Below are positions 19,110 to 29,459 of a stretch of DNA of 64,000 nt, one piece after another. The notes beneath the pieces were generated by a model that searched no databases, was not told the origin of the DNA, and was given only the letters and a program-made list of their open reading frames with translations. The stretch covers positions 794,825 through 858,824 of the forward strand of contig NZ_GG665866.1 of assembly GCF_000160115.1 (NCBI RefSeq), in the 5' to 3' direction. The position numbers and the translations under genes were made by a program. Source of the stretch: Shuttleworthella satelles DSM 14600. GTDB taxonomy: Bacteria > Bacillota > Clostridia > Lachnospirales > Lachnospiraceae. Every line of letters starts with the position of its first letter. Position 1 is the stretch's first letter.

Positions 19110-20651
19110 TTACTTGCGCACCAGAAGAGACTGACCTGTCATTTCAGCCGGCTTCTCCATCCCCATCAGCTCGATCAAAGTTGGGATGATATCGCAGAGC
19201 TTTCCTCCCTCCTTCAGACCGTAAGCCGGGTCCGCATTGACCAGAATAAAGGGAACCGGATTGGTCGTATGCGCCGTATGGGGCTGCTTGGTGTCATAAT
19301 CGATCATCTTCTCACAGTTGCCGTGATCAGCGCAGATAAACATGGTGCCGCCAACAGACTTAAGAGCCTCGACCGCCCTGCCGACACAGGTGTCCACTGT
19401 CTCAACCGCCTTGACCGCAGCCGGAATCACGCCGGTATGACCGACCATATCCGGATTGGCGAAATTGATGACAATGACGTCATACTTGCCAGATCTGATG
19501 GCATTGCAGAGTTTGTCACAGACCTCGGGAGCGGACATCTCCGGCTGCAGATCGTAGGTTGCAACCTTGGGACTCTTGACCAGGATACGGTCCTCCCCCT
19601 CATTCGGCTCCTCGACACCCCCGTTGAAAAAGAAGGTGACGTGGGCGTACTTCTCGGTCTCGGCGATCCTGGCCTGGGTCATCTTGTGATCTGCCAGATA
19701 CTGACCGAAGGTATTGGCAATCGACTCTTTCTTAAAAGCAACCAGCTTGTTGGGAATGGTCTCGTCATAGTCCGTGAAGGTGACAAAGGTGGTCTTGACA
19801 CGGTCGCCGCGGTCAAACCCATCGAAGCTGTCGGCGCAGAAGGCCCTGGTCATCTCGCGGGCGCGATCGGGGCGGAAATTGAAATAAATGACAGAGTCAC
19901 CATTTTTAACCGTAGCCGCCTCCTGCCCCTCCGGAATGATTGCGGTCGGAATGACAAACTCATCATTGACATCCGCGGCATAGGAAGCCTCCAGGGCTTC
20001 GGACGCGGACTTGGCGACATTACCGTCAGCCGCGGTCAGCACCTTATAGGCCTTCTCGACGCGATCCCAGCGATTGTCCCGATCCATGGCGTAATAACGG
20101 CCGGACAAAGAGGCGATGCGGCCGACGCCGATCTTTGCCATATCCGCCTCCAGATCCTTGATAAAGCCAAGGGCAGAGGTGGGAGGCGTATCTCTTCCAT
20201 CCAGAAAGGCATGGACGTAGACCTTGGAAACGCCCTCTTTTTTTGCCATCTCAAGAAGGCCGGTCAGATGTCCCAGGTAGGAGTGCACTCCTCCCGTAGA
20301 GACGAGCCCGAAGAGATGAACCGATCCCTTATTTGCCTTTGCATTGTCAAATGCCTTGAGCAGCTCTTCATTCCTGAAAAAGTCGCCGTCCTCGATCGCC
20401 TTGGAAATCCTGGTCAGCTCCTGGTAGACAATCCGGCCGGCTCCCATATTCATGTGGCCAACCTCCGAATTGCCCATCTGACCGTCCGGAAGGCCCACGG
20501 CCAGCCCGGAAGCATAGCCCAGCTGATAGGGGCAATTGGCCATCAAATCATCCAGAACAGGCGTATTCGCCATCTTTACCGCATTCCCCTCGGTCTTATC
20601 TGTAATACCGAAGCCATCCATGATTAATAAAACAATTGGTTTCTTTGCCAT
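19110..20651 (-). CDS. gpmI: phosphoglycerate mutase, cofactor-independent
   Basis: Converts 3-phosphoglycerate to 2-phosphoglycerate with two Mn ions, an alkaline-phosphatase-fold enzyme. The 513-residue protein has the metal site MDGFG near the N-terminus, the phospho-accepting Ser62 in GQMGNSEVGH, and C-terminal metal ligands in DMVGHTG and CADHGNCEKM. ATG at 20651 has AGAGG before it, the same leader pattern as pckA. It is the last gene of gap-pgk-tpiA-gpmI, about 200 bases after tpiA. Confidence 0.96.
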   Translation of the reverse strand: MAKKPIVLLIMDGFGITDKTEGNAVKMANTPVLDDLMANCPYQLGYASGLAVGLPDGQMGNSEVGHMNMGAGRIVYQELTRISKAIEDGDFFRNEELLKAFDNAKANKGSVHLFGLVSTGGVHSYLGHLTGLLEMAKKEGVSKVYVHAFLDGRDTPPTSALGFIKDLEADMAKIGVGRIASLSGRYYAMDRDNRWDRVEKAYKVLTAADGNVAKSASEALEASYAADVNDEFVIPTAIIPEGQEAATVKNGDSVIYFNFRPDRAREMTRAFCADSFDGFDRGDRVKTTFVTFTDYDETIPNKLVAFKKESIANTFGQYLADHKMTQARIAETEKYAHVTFFFNGGVEEPNEGEDRILVKSPKVATYDLQPEMSAPEVCDKLCNAIRSGKYDVIVINFANPDMVGHTGVIPAAVKAVETVDTCVGRAVEALKSVGGTMFICADHGNCEKMIDYDTKQPHTAHTTNPVPFILVNADPAYGLKEGGKLCDIIPTLIELMGMEKPAEMTGQSLLVRK

Positions 20652-20851
20652 TTCAAACCTCTTTCTGCTGCAGAGTCCAAAGAAATAACCCGGCACATTA
20701 TAGCATAATTTTTCACCGGGCTGCGTTTTTGCCATCAGAAAGAGCCGCACAGAGATCAGATGAAGGACGGCTCACAAGCCCATGCCCCATCTTATCTGTA
20801 CGGCCCTTTGCTTCCTGTGAAATCTACCGGCAGTTTGATTCCCCGGGCAGA

Positions 20852-21604
20852 TTACTTATTGTAGTTGACGATGCTGGCAAACTCCTCGGTCAGAGAAGCG
20901 CCGCCGATCAAGCCGCCGTCAATGTTGGGCTTGGCCAGAAGCTCCTTGCAGTTGGCAGCCTTCATGGAGCCGCCATACTGAATCCGGATCTTGTCTGCGG
21001 TGTCCTGGTCATAGATCTCAGCGATGGTCTGACGGATCGCTGCGCAGACCTCTTCCGCCTGGTCACTGGTCGCTGTCCTTCCGGTACCGATGGCCCAGAT
21101 GGGCTCATAGGCAATGACCATGGAGGCAGCCTGATCAGCGCTCACCCCCTGCAGGTCAGATTTGATCTGCAGACGGATCCAGTCAAGCGTCACTCCGGAC
21201 TCTCTTTGCTCCAGGCTCTCGCCGCAACAGAGAATGGGAGTCAGACCATGCTCAAATGCCTTCAAAACCTTCTTGTTGAGGAAGGCGTCATCCTCCTTGA
21301 AGTAGTCTCTTCTCTCGGAGTGGCCGATGATGACATAGCTCACGCCGGCGTCCACAAGCATGGCGGGAGCAATCTCTCCGGTATAGGCCCCCTTCTCCTC
21401 GATGTACATGTTCTCAGCGCCGACCTTGACATTGGTCCCCTTGACCGCCTCGACGACCGGGACGATATCCACCGCCGGAACACAATAGACCACATCCACG
21501 TCCGCATCGGCGACGAGGGGTTTTAAGGTCTCAACCAGCTCCAGCGCCTGGCTTGGGGTCTGGTTCATCTTCCAGTTGCCTGCGATAATCTTACGTCTGC
21601 TCAT
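20852..21604 (-). CDS. tpiA: triosephosphate isomerase
   Basis: Interconverts dihydroxyacetone phosphate and glyceraldehyde 3-phosphate. The 250-residue TIM barrel has Lys12 (GNWKMN), the catalytic His in IIGHSERR, and the catalytic Glu in [11 protein letters not shown] with its flexible loop. ATG at 21604 is preferred to a GTG three codons earlier that abuts the ribosome site. It starts 18 bases after pgk. Confidence 0.97.
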   Translation of the reverse strand: MSRRKIIAGNWKMNQTPSQALELVETLKPLVADADVDVVYCVPAVDIVPVVEAVKGTNVKVGAENMYIEEKGAYTGEIAPAMLVDAGVSYVIIGHSERRDYFKEDDAFLNKKVLKAFEHGLTPILCCGESLEQRESGVTLDWIRLQIKSDLQGVSADQAASMVIAYEPIWAIGTGRTATSDQAEEVCAAIRQTIAEIYDQDTADKIRIQYGGSMKAANCKELLAKPNIDGGLIGGASLTEEFASIVNYNK

Positions 21605-21622
21605 TTGAATCACCCTTTTCTA

Positions 21623-22840
21623 TTATTCCTTGTCATCCGCTGCCGCAACGCCGGGGAGCTCCTTGCCCTCAAGGAACTCAAGGGACGCGCCGCCGCCGGT
21701 CGAGATATGGCTCATCTTGTCTCCCAGTCCCATCTGATTGACCGCTGCCGCGGAGTCTCCGCCGCCAATGATTGTGGTCGCGTCAGATTCCGCCATGGCC
21801 TTGGCGACCGCCAGGGTACCGGCTGCCAGAGTCGGGTTCTCAAAAATACCCATGGGGCCGTTCCAGACTACCGTCTTGGCCTCACTGACCGTCCTGGCAT
21901 AGAGTTCCTGGGTCTTGGGCCCGATATCTGCCCCCTCGCGATCCGCGGGCATCTGATCGGTATCCACAAGAACTGTCTCGATGGGAGCATCGATGGGATC
22001 CGGGAACGCCTTAATGGTGTTGGCATCCAGGGGAAGAAGCAGCTTCTTGCCCATCTTCTTCGCCTTCTCCATCATCTCCTTACAGTAGTCGATCTTGGAC
22101 TCATCCAGCATGGAGATCCCAATCTCCTTGCCCTGAGCCTTGAGGAAGGTATAGGCCATTCCGCCGCCGATAATAAGCGTGTCACACTTGTCAAGGAGAT
22201 TGCTGATGACATTGAGCTTGTCTGCAACCTTGGCTCCGCCTAAGATGGCGACAAAGGGGCGCACCGGATTCTCTACGGCATTGCCCAGGAAATTGATCTC
22301 CTTCTCCATCAGATAGCCGACAACGCAATCGCCCTTGATATACTTTGTGACGCCGACATTGGAGCAGTGAGCCCTGTGAGCGGTCCCAAAAGCGTCATTG
22401 ACAAAAACATCCGCCAGAGATGCCAGGTCCTCAGAGAAAGCATCCCCGTTCTTGGTCTCCTCCGGGCGGAATCTGGTGTTCTCCAGAAGGACTACATCTC
22501 CGTCTGCCATCGACGCAACCGCCTTGCGGGCATTTTCTCCGACCACCTCGGGATCCGGGGCGAATGTGACAGGCTGACCGAGCAGCTCAGACAGCTTTTT
22601 GGCGACAGGCGCAAGGCTCTTGGTCTTCTTGTCCTCTTCCGTCTTCACCTTGCCCAGGTGAGAGCAGAGGATCACCTTCCCTCCATCGGCAACCAGCTTC
22701 TTAATGGTGGGAAGCGCCGCAACCAAGCGGTTGATATCCGTGATCTCCGTCCCCTTCATGGGAACGTTGAAATCACAGCGAACCAGAACTCTCTTCCCCT
22801 TGACCGAAATATCGTCAACGGTCTTCTTATTTAAACCCAT
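21623..22840 (-). CDS. pgk: phosphoglycerate kinase
   Basis: Makes ATP from 1,3-bisphosphoglycerate. The 405-residue two-domain protein has [11 protein letters not shown] near the N-terminus, the hinge segment [14 protein letters not shown], the nucleotide-site [10 protein letters not shown] and a glycine-rich C-terminal [16 protein letters not shown] precedes the ATG at 22840; the upstream in-frame ATG at 22882 lacks one. It lies 108 bases after gap. Confidence 0.97.
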   Translation of the reverse strand: MGLNKKTVDDISVKGKRVLVRCDFNVPMKGTEITDINRLVAALPTIKKLVADGGKVILCSHLGKVKTEEDKKTKSLAPVAKKLSELLGQPVTFAPDPEVVGENARKAVASMADGDVVLLENTRFRPEETKNGDAFSEDLASLADVFVNDAFGTAHRAHCSNVGVTKYIKGDCVVGYLMEKEINFLGNAVENPVRPFVAILGGAKVADKLNVISNLLDKCDTLIIGGGMAYTFLKAQGKEIGISMLDESKIDYCKEMMEKAKKMGKKLLLPLDANTIKAFPDPIDAPIETVLVDTDQMPADREGADIGPKTQELYARTVSEAKTVVWNGPMGIFENPTLAAGTLAVAKAMAESDATTIIGGGDSAAAVNQMGLGDKMSHISTGGGASLEFLEGKELPGVAAADDKE

Positions 22841-22948
22841 GCTTCTTTCCTCCAAAATATGATGATTACAACGCACAAGCATCTACCGGCTCTAAAGAAA
22901 AGGGGATCCGGCCCAAAGCCGGACCCCCGTAAGGCCTAAGTCAATGCA

Positions 22949-23968
22949 TTACTTGTTCAGGAACTTAGCGAAGTACTTGATCGTTCTGCACATGTTAGAG
23001 GTGAAGGAATTCTCGTTATCATACCAGGAGACAACCTGTACCTCAGAGTTGCCATCTTCCATCTCTACAACAGAAGTCTGTGTCGCGTCAAAGAGAGATC
23101 CATAGGTCATGCCCACAATATCGCTGGAGACGATCTGATCCTCATTGTAACCGAAGGACTCGTCAGAAGCGGCCTTCATTGCGGCATTGATCTGATCGAC
23201 GGTAACCTTGCCCTTGACAACAGCAGTAAGAATGGTGGTTGAACCGGTGGGAACGGGCACACGCTGAGCAGATCCGATCAGCTTGCCGTTGAGCTCGGGA
23301 ACAACCAGGCCGATTGCCTTGGCGGCGCCGGTAGAGTTGGGGACAATATTGACAGCGGCAGCGCGGGAACGACGGAAGTTGCCCTTGCGCTGAGGACCGT
23401 CGAGGATCATCTGATCGCCGGTGTAAGCATGAATGGTAACCATGATACCGGACTGGATGGCAGCCAGATCATTCAGGGCCTTGGCCATGGGAGCCAGGCA
23501 GTTGGTGGTGCAGGATGCCGCGGAGATGATATGGTCATCCGCAGTCAGGGTCTCGTGGTTGGTATTATAAACAATGGTCTTTAAGTCGTTGCCTGCCGGA
23601 GCGGAAATAACAACCTTCTTGGCGCCCGCATCGATATGAGCCTGCGCTTTATCCTTAGAGGTGTAGAATCCGGTGCACTCAAGAACAACATCGACATCGA
23701 GCTTGCCCCAGGGAAGATTGTGAGCGTCAGCTTCCTTGTAAATCTCGATCTCATGACCGTCCACCGTGATGGAATGGTCAGAGCTGCTAACGGTATCTGC
23801 CTTGGCGTAACGACCCTGTGAAGAATCGTACTTCAGAAGATATGCGAGCATCTCGGGAGAGGTCAGATCGTTGATTGCGACGATATCAAAACCCTCAGCC
23901 TGGAACATCTGTCTGAACGCAAGACGACCGATACGGCCGAATCCATTAATTGCTACTCTTACTGCCAT
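22949..23968 (-). CDS. gap: glyceraldehyde-3-phosphate dehydrogenase
   Basis: Oxidises glyceraldehyde 3-phosphate with NAD and phosphate. The 339-residue protein has the Rossmann start [10 protein letters not shown], Asp34 in AINDLTS (a sign of NAD preference) and the catalytic Cys153 in [15 protein letters not shown] precedes the ATG. It is the first gene of the glycolytic operon, and its promoter is followed by a perfect palindrome that looks like a repressor site. Confidence 0.97.
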   Translation of the reverse strand: MAVRVAINGFGRIGRLAFRQMFQAEGFDIVAINDLTSPEMLAYLLKYDSSQGRYAKADTVSSSDHSITVDGHEIEIYKEADAHNLPWGKLDVDVVLECTGFYTSKDKAQAHIDAGAKKVVISAPAGNDLKTIVYNTNHETLTADDHIISAASCTTNCLAPMAKALNDLAAIQSGIMVTIHAYTGDQMILDGPQRKGNFRRSRAAAVNIVPNSTGAAKAIGLVVPELNGKLIGSAQRVPVPTGSTTILTAVVKGKVTVDQINAAMKAASDESFGYNEDQIVSSDIVGMTYGSLFDATQTSVVEMEDGNSEVQVVSWYDNENSFTSNMCRTIKYFAKFLNK

Positions 23969-24000
23969 TTTGTCTCCTCCTAATGTAGAAACTTATGTCG

Positions 24001-24056
24001 TACAAACATGGTTTGTAACCGATTTTTATTGTAGCGAAAGCAAGGGAGCATTGCAA
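24001..24056 (-). promoter_or_regulatory. gap operon promoter and operator-like palindrome
   Basis: On the minus strand TTGCAA (24051-24056), a 17-base spacer and TACAAT (24028-24033) form a good promoter. The perfect 17-base palindrome TACAAACATGGTTTGTA follows at 24001-24017, overlapping the first transcribed bases. This is where a road-block or classical repressor would bind. The regulator is not encoded nearby. Confidence 0.6.
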
Positions 24057-24263
24057 GCCTGTCGGCCGACTTTGTTAATTTCTTAACAAGATTTCAGCTG
24101 GTCTCTCTCACGGGATAAATCTGATCCCGGTCAAAACAGATTTTTCCGTATGGTTATCAATCTCTCTTCCCATACGATATGATAAGGGCAGTTGCCATTC
24201 TGATTCAGGGCAATGGGATGCCCGCAAAGGATACATTCCATTGCTGCAGGGAGGATTTAAAAG

Positions 24264-25151
24264 ATGAATGCAGAGATTCTCTACGACTGCCATATGCACA
24301 CAAGCTTCTCCGGTGATTCTGAGGCCCCCATGGAAGAAATGGTCCGTACCGCCAGGAAAAAGGGACTGGCCGGCATCACATTTACCGATCATCTGGACTG
24401 GGATTATCATGAAAAACCCGGCCTCTTCGACCTGGATCTGAAATCCTACACAGAGTCCGTTCGAGCCATGCAGGCCAAATACAATGACGATGGCTTCCAT
24501 ATCTACTACGGAATTGAACTGGGCCTGCAGCCCCACCTGGCAGAGCGTCATGCCCGTCTGCTGGCCCGGTACCCGTTCGACTATGTGATTGGTTCCACCC
24601 ATGTGGTCGATGGATATGATCCCTACTATCCCCTTTATTTTGAGAAGTTCGGTGTTCAAGAGGGCTTAAGGCGCTATTACCGGATGATCCTTGAGAACAT
24701 CCGTGCCTTTCCCCTCTTCGACTCCCTGGGGCACTTGGATTACATCCTTCGCTACCTGTCCCCCCTCCCCGAAGAGCTGACATATAAGCCTGACGGCTCC
24801 CCTTACGGAAATGCGGATTTCATGGCAGAAATCGACGCCATATTACTGGAACTGATCTCAAGAGGAATTGCCCTGGAGCTCAATACGGGTTCCTACCGCA
24901 AGGGCCGACTGGATCCCAACCCCGAGCGCATGGTTCTAAAGCGCTACTATGAACTCGGCGGCAGGAAGATCACCCTGGGGGCTGATGCCCACACCCCGGA
25001 GCATATCGCTCTCGGCTTTACCGAGATCCCCGCCGGATATCCCCTGAATCAAAAAGAGCACTTTTCCTCTGCCCTGTCCCTGTTAAAAGAGACGGGCTTT
25101 GACTCCTATCTTATTTTTGACGGGAGAAAACCAAGGAAAATTCACCTGTAA
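24264..25151 (+). CDS. PHP-domain phosphatase, histidinol-phosphatase (HisJ) family
   Basis: Probably hydrolyses histidinol phosphate, the eighth histidine step, using a trinuclear metal site. The 295-residue protein starts with the PHP motif DCHMHTSFSGDS, then FTDHLD, the glutamate of IYYGIELGL, STHVVDG, DSLGHLDYI and GADAHTPEHI, which give the expected metal ligands. GGAGG precedes the ATG. It is transcribed alone, away from hisHF. PHP proteins also include other phosphoesterases, so the substrate is inferred from family resemblance. Confidence 0.8.
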   Translation: MNAEILYDCHMHTSFSGDSEAPMEEMVRTARKKGLAGITFTDHLDWDYHEKPGLFDLDLKSYTESVRAMQAKYNDDGFHIYYGIELGLQPHLAERHARLLARYPFDYVIGSTHVVDGYDPYYPLYFEKFGVQEGLRRYYRMILENIRAFPLFDSLGHLDYILRYLSPLPEELTYKPDGSPYGNADFMAEIDAILLELISRGIALELNTGSYRKGRLDPNPERMVLKRYYELGGRKITLGADAHTPEHIALGFTEIPAGYPLNQKEHFSSALSLLKETGFDSYLIFDGRKPRKIHL

Positions 25152-25311
25152 AAATACAGTTTTTAAAACGCGCCGCCCCGCAAGTTTTTAGAAAAAGAGC
25201 TCCGACCGTTTCATGCATCTCGCTGGCGTTCCTATGTCTGAAGAAAATTTACAATCTCCGCACTCCCGTTAATAGTGGAATACATGTTCCGCGAGGATTC
25301 CATTGTCATGA

Positions 25312-25359
25312 GACAGGGGCTGTGAAGAAACGAAAACTCGTTTCCTCACAGCCCCTGTC
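25312..25359. terminator. long hairpin, likely shared terminator
   Basis: A 14-bp perfect stem (25312-25325 with 25346-25359) with further pairing inside (GAAACGA/TCGTTTC region). It lies between the convergent ends of the PHP gene and the radical SAM gene. The plus strand continues TTCTGTCT; the minus strand lacks a U-run. The 160 bases before it hold no gene. Confidence 0.6.
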
Positions 25360-25382
25360 TTCTGTCTAAACAAGATCTGTAC

Positions 25383-26867
25383 TTACTGTGTATCCAGCGT
25401 CACCTTCGTGGACCCGTCTGCGTGCTCAAACCCTGCCAGCTCAGGGTGCTCGCGCTTCTCCTTCGTGTAGTTCTCATAGGAGGGCTTCTTATGCTTTTGG
25501 CTGGCCCATACCTGGTCCGCGGCAGCCTTCCACTCCCTGGCATAGGGATCGCACTTGGCGCAGAGCTCCTCGGCGGACTCCGGAGCCTCCGCATTGGTCT
25601 GATGAGCGCCGGTCGTAGCGACCATGGCTCTTAATTGCTGCGGATTCTCCAGCATGGGGCAGGGACGCAGATGGTTGCGGTTGAAGGGCTGTCCCTCATG
25701 ATATGCGGTAAAGAGCTTGCCCTGAAGCATTTCCAGGATGCTGTTGTCATGAATATTGCTGTCAGAGAAATGGATGAAAACACAGGGCTCCGCGTCACCA
25801 TTGGCATTGATGTGGAAGTAATTGCGGCCGCCCGCAATGCATCCGCCCACATATTCCCCGTCGTTCTGGAAGTCCATGGGGAAGAACTGGGCATCAGACT
25901 CAGGTCCGCGAATGGACCGGATCTTGGTGATCATGGCCTTTCTCTGTTCAACTGTTGGCAGCAGGGAGGTGACGGCATTCTGTCCCACCGGCATATAGTG
26001 GAAGTAGAAACCGAACCTGGCCCCCTTGTCGGCAATAAAGTCGATGAATTTGTCATCGGTAACCGCCTCAATATTCTGCCTGGTGTAGCAGATGGACGTC
26101 CCGTAGACGATCCCGTACTCCTTGAGCAGGTTCATGGCCTTCATGACGGCGTCATAGTGTCCCAGGCCTCTCCGGGAATCATTGGTATCGGGCGTCCCCT
26201 CAATGGAGAGCATAAAGGTGATATTGCCCAGCTCCTGCACCTTCTTGCAGACCTCCTCGTCGATCAGGGTGGAGTTGGAATAGATGCCGAAAAAGCAGTC
26301 ATTGTGCTTTTCTGCCAGCTTTAAAATATCGTTCTTGCGAACCATGGGCTCACCGCCCGTCATCATATAGAGGTAGGTGCCCAGCTCCTTCCCCTGACTG
26401 ACAATCTTATCCATATCCTCGAAGGACAGGTTATGCTTGTGTCCGTAGGTGCCGGACCAGCAGCCGACGCAGTGCATATTGCAGGCGTCCGTAGGATCGA
26501 AGAGGATGAGCCAGGGGATGTTGCAATGGTATTTCTCACGATTGGCACGAATGGTCTTGGTCCCGCGGAAGAAGGCCTCATAGCCCAGATTTAAGAGCAT
26601 CTTCTTGGCATAGTTCGGATTGGTCTCATCGATCACCCGGTTTAAGAACTTGACCCAGCGGTTTTCCGGATTGCTCAGGTATTTTCGAATCCGGTTCATG
26701 GTCTCGGGGTTGGAGTCCTTCCAGAATTTCTCCGCCATGTCTACCAGCTTCAGATAGGTCTCGGTGCGATCTTCCTTCTTGCTCAAATTTTTCCAGAATG
26801 CATCAAGCATGACAGAGAAAGCCTGCCGCTCTGCCGCATGGGAGAGGTTGTTCATAATGGACGCCAT
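25383..26867 (-). CDS. radical SAM protein of unknown function
   Basis: The 494-residue protein has a helical N-terminal part of about 115 residues, then a radical SAM core with the cluster motif C129-x3-C133-x2-C136 (CNMHCVGC) and the SAM-binding MMTGGEP. A C-terminal region holds extra cysteines (CIAGG, PCVF, RPCPM, LCAKC), reminiscent of SPASM-like auxiliary cluster domains. GGAGG precedes the ATG at 26867. It is monocistronic. No peptide precursor, biosynthetic partner or lipid gene lies nearby, so the substrate is unknown. Confidence 0.85.
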   Translation of the reverse strand: MASIMNNLSHAAERQAFSVMLDAFWKNLSKKEDRTETYLKLVDMAEKFWKDSNPETMNRIRKYLSNPENRWVKFLNRVIDETNPNYAKKMLLNLGYEAFFRGTKTIRANREKYHCNIPWLILFDPTDACNMHCVGCWSGTYGHKHNLSFEDMDKIVSQGKELGTYLYMMTGGEPMVRKNDILKLAEKHNDCFFGIYSNSTLIDEEVCKKVQELGNITFMLSIEGTPDTNDSRRGLGHYDAVMKAMNLLKEYGIVYGTSICYTRQNIEAVTDDKFIDFIADKGARFGFYFHYMPVGQNAVTSLLPTVEQRKAMITKIRSIRGPESDAQFFPMDFQNDGEYVGGCIAGGRNYFHINANGDAEPCVFIHFSDSNIHDNSILEMLQGKLFTAYHEGQPFNRNHLRPCPMLENPQQLRAMVATTGAHQTNAEAPESAEELCAKCDPYAREWKAAADQVWASQKHKKPSYENYTKEKREHPELAGFEHADGSTKVTLDTQ

Positions 26868-27000
26868 GGATACCTCCTAAAATAGGGTCTTCTTCTCTTA
26901 CTTTGCTGTTGATTATATTGAGTCAAGCCGATGATGTCTCTATACAAAGTCCGAAATTTGTCGCAATCCTCCCTGTATTCAGCTCTCCCGGCTTTTTAGT

Positions 27001-27084
27001 CTCTTTTTCCTCAGGCGAGGATCGAACCATACGAGGCCTTTTGAAGGCCGGACTGTTCTCCTCTTTTCCCTCAGGCGAGAATCG
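27001..27084. repeat. direct repeat at and beyond the mnmA 3' end
   Basis: Bases 27001-27024 repeat 27061-27084 with two differences, exactly 60 bases apart. The second copy contains the last codons and stop of mnmA; the first lies in the intergenic region. Similarity stops after 24 bases. Confidence 0.6.
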
Positions 27085-28156
27085 TTCCTCCGCCGGCAAT
27101 AAATTCTCCCTGATACAAGACAAGCGCCTGCCCGGGAGTGACGGCCCTGACCTTTCGGGAAAAGGCCAGGCGGATCCGCTCCTGTCCAACTGCCTCAATA
27201 CGGCACATACAGCCGGGATCCGAATAGCGGATCTTGGCGAGATACTCCTCTCCAGGCTGAAAAGCTTCAACAGCCATATGGTTGACATTCTCAAAGGTCA
27301 AATGGTCCGTAAAGACCCCCTCCTTCGATGTCAGAACAACTTCATTGCTGCCTGGGCGAATCTCCTTTACGAAGAGGGGGCTGTCCCAGGAAATTCCCAG
27401 GCCCTTGCGCTGTCCGATGGTATAGTGGCTGATTCCCTGATGTCTTCCGATGACACTTCCGTCCTCCAGGACGAAATTCCCCGGCTCCGGAATACGGTCC
27501 GGGGCCTCCCTCTCTAAAAAGGAGGCATAATCGTGATCCGGAATAAAACAGATATCTTCCGAGTCCGCCTTGTGGGCCACCGGAAGTCCGGCCGCAAGGG
27601 CGATTTCCCGTATCCTTGGCTTGTCATAGTCTCCAACCGGCATCAGGGTATGTGCCAGCTGCTCCTGGGTCAGATTATAGAGCGCATAGGTCTGATCCTT
27701 GGCCGCTGTGACCGAATTCCTGACAGCATAGCGGCCGTTTGCCAAATGCTCCACCCTGGCGTAATGGCCCGTCGCAATATAATCCGCCCCGATTGCCAGG
27801 CTTCTCTCAAGAAGAGACTCCCACTTGACATAGCGGTTGCAGGCAATGCAGGGATTCGGCGTCCGCCCCCGCAGATACTCATCGGTAAAATAATCGATCA
27901 CTCTGTCCTGAAACTCCGCCTTGAAATTCATGACATAGTGGGGGATCCCGATCATCCGAGCCACTCTCCTGGCGTCTTCAACCGCGGACAGGCCGCAGCA
28001 GCCCCCGTGCTCCTCCAGACTGCAGGCCGACTCATCCTGCCAAATCTGCATGGTGACACCGATCACCCGATATCCCTCCTCCTTCAGGAGGTAAGCGGCG
28101 ACGGAGGAATCCACGCCTCCGGACATACCGACAACAACTGTCTTGACTTCCGACAT
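27071..28156 (-). CDS. mnmA: tRNA-specific 2-thiouridylase
   Basis: Thiolates U34 of tRNA-Lys, -Glu and -Gln in the cytosol. The 361-residue protein has the PP-loop GMSGGVDSSV for adenylation, the first catalytic Cys in NPCIACNRYVKW and the second in EDICFIPD. AGGAG precedes the ATG. It starts 18 bases after the cysteine desulfurase gene, which very probably supplies its sulfur, as in other Firmicutes. Confidence 0.96.
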   Translation of the reverse strand: MSEVKTVVVGMSGGVDSSVAAYLLKEEGYRVIGVTMQIWQDESACSLEEHGGCCGLSAVEDARRVARMIGIPHYVMNFKAEFQDRVIDYFTDEYLRGRTPNPCIACNRYVKWESLLERSLAIGADYIATGHYARVEHLANGRYAVRNSVTAAKDQTYALYNLTQEQLAHTLMPVGDYDKPRIREIALAAGLPVAHKADSEDICFIPDHDYASFLEREAPDRIPEPGNFVLEDGSVIGRHQGISHYTIGQRKGLGISWDSPLFVKEIRPGSNEVVLTSKEGVFTDHLTFENVNHMAVEAFQPGEEYLAKIRYSDPGCMCRIEAVGQERIRLAFSRKVRAVTPGQALVLYQGEFIAGGGTILA

Positions 28157-28174
28157 GGCATCTCCTATCCGGTC

Positions 28175-29404
28175 TTACTTCAGAATTCTTTCCAGGGCGT
28201 CCGCCGTCTTCTCGATCTCCTCCCTGCTCGTCTCTTCTCCCAGGCTAAAGCGCAGGCTGGCCCGGTTATCATCCTCAGACAGGCCGATGGCAGAGAGAAC
28301 ATGGGAGGGGTCTAAGCTCCCTGAAGCGCAGGCGCTTCCGGCGGAAGCCAAAATCCCCTCGGCCTCTAACATGATCAAAAGAAGCTCTGCTGACTTCCCC
28401 GGGAAACAGATGTTTACATTGCCGGGCAGACGCCAATCAGGCATCTTTCCCGGACCTTCCTCATCTCTTGTCCCCTGCTCTAGAAGAGAGCTCCTATGCG
28501 CCAGGCCGACTCCTTTTGGTCTGGGGCCGTTGAGCCTTGCGGCCGGATAAATCTCTTCTGCTCTTTTGATTAAGAGATTTCTCAGGGCGCCTTCTCTTCT
28601 CATCCGATCCGGCAGGGTCTTCTTCGCGCAGACACAGGCAGCTCCGAAGCCGACGATTCCCGGGACATTTTCCGTCCCGGCCCGGCGGTTCTTCTCCTGA
28701 GCTCCTCCCTGAATCATGGATCGAAAGGGAATCGTCTCTCTTACATAGAGCATTCCTGTCCCCTTGGGTCCATAGATCTTGTGCGCGGAGGCGGACAAAA
28801 GATCCACCCCCAGCTTCTTTACATCCAGAGGAATCTGGCCAAAGGCCTGCACCGCATCCGTGTGAAAGAGGGCTCCGGCCTCATGCGTCAAATCAGCCAA
28901 TTTCGCGAGAGGCTCCATGCTTCCGATCTCATTGTTCGCAGCCATAATCGAGACCAGGATTGTGTCGGGGCGAAGAGCGTCTTTTAAGTCCGCGGGGCTG
29001 ACAAGGCCCTCGCGATCGACCGGCAGCAGGGTGACCTCGGCCAGCCCTTCCTCCTCGAGCCTTTTAAGGCAGCGCAGAATTGCCTGATGTTCAATGCGGC
29101 TGCTGATGATATGCCTTTTGCTTTTCCCCTCTGCCGTCCGCATGGACGTTTCCACCAAAAGGAGAGCTCCTCTTAAGGCCCAGTTATCCGCCTCTGTGCC
29201 GCCGGATGTAAAGAAAATCTCATGCGGCTTCGCCCCGATCAGGTCTGCGGCCTGCTCTCTTGCAATGGCGATGGCATTGGCCGCCTCCGAAGCCAGCCCG
29301 TATGTCGCGGAGGGATTACCATAATGTTCCGTCAGATAGGGGAGCATGGCCTCCAGGACCTCCCCCCGCATTTTTGTTGTGGCGGCATTGTCTAAATAAA
29401 TCAA
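28175..29404 (-). CDS. cysteine desulfurase (IscS/NifS class), partner of MnmA
   Basis: PLP enzyme taking sulfur from cysteine to a persulfide. The 409-residue protein starts YLDNAATT, has the PLP lysine in SASAHKIYGPKGTG and the persulfide Cys in SAGSACASGS, the long-loop class I arrangement. About 25 residues appear inserted before RLPGNVN (around residues 320-345, with LLEQGTRDEEGPGK). The start is a TTG at 29404 with GAGGA before it. The gene order with mnmA points to tRNA thiolation. A second desulfurase, sufS, is at 54945. Confidence 0.92.
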   Translation of the reverse strand: MIYLDNAATTKMRGEVLEAMLPYLTEHYGNPSATYGLASEAANAIAIAREQAADLIGAKPHEIFFTSGGTEADNWALRGALLLVETSMRTAEGKSKRHIISSRIEHQAILRCLKRLEEEGLAEVTLLPVDREGLVSPADLKDALRPDTILVSIMAANNEIGSMEPLAKLADLTHEAGALFHTDAVQAFGQIPLDVKKLGVDLLSASAHKIYGPKGTGMLYVRETIPFRSMIQGGAQEKNRRAGTENVPGIVGFGAACVCAKKTLPDRMRREGALRNLLIKRAEEIYPAARLNGPRPKGVGLAHRSSLLEQGTRDEEGPGKMPDWRLPGNVNICFPGKSAELLLIMLEAEGILASAGSACASGSLDPSHVLSAIGLSEDDNRASLRFSLGEETSREEIEKTADALERILK

Positions 29405-29459
29405 TCGCTTTTCCTCAACCGGATCTTACAAATTGCCTCACATTCGAGGGCGGCCCGCT

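Noticed and set aside
19017-20627. Very long plus-strand frame of 536 codons opposite gpmI
   Set aside because: It is antisense to a clearly conserved enzyme, has no family resemblance and arises from the codon bias of the GC-rich gene.
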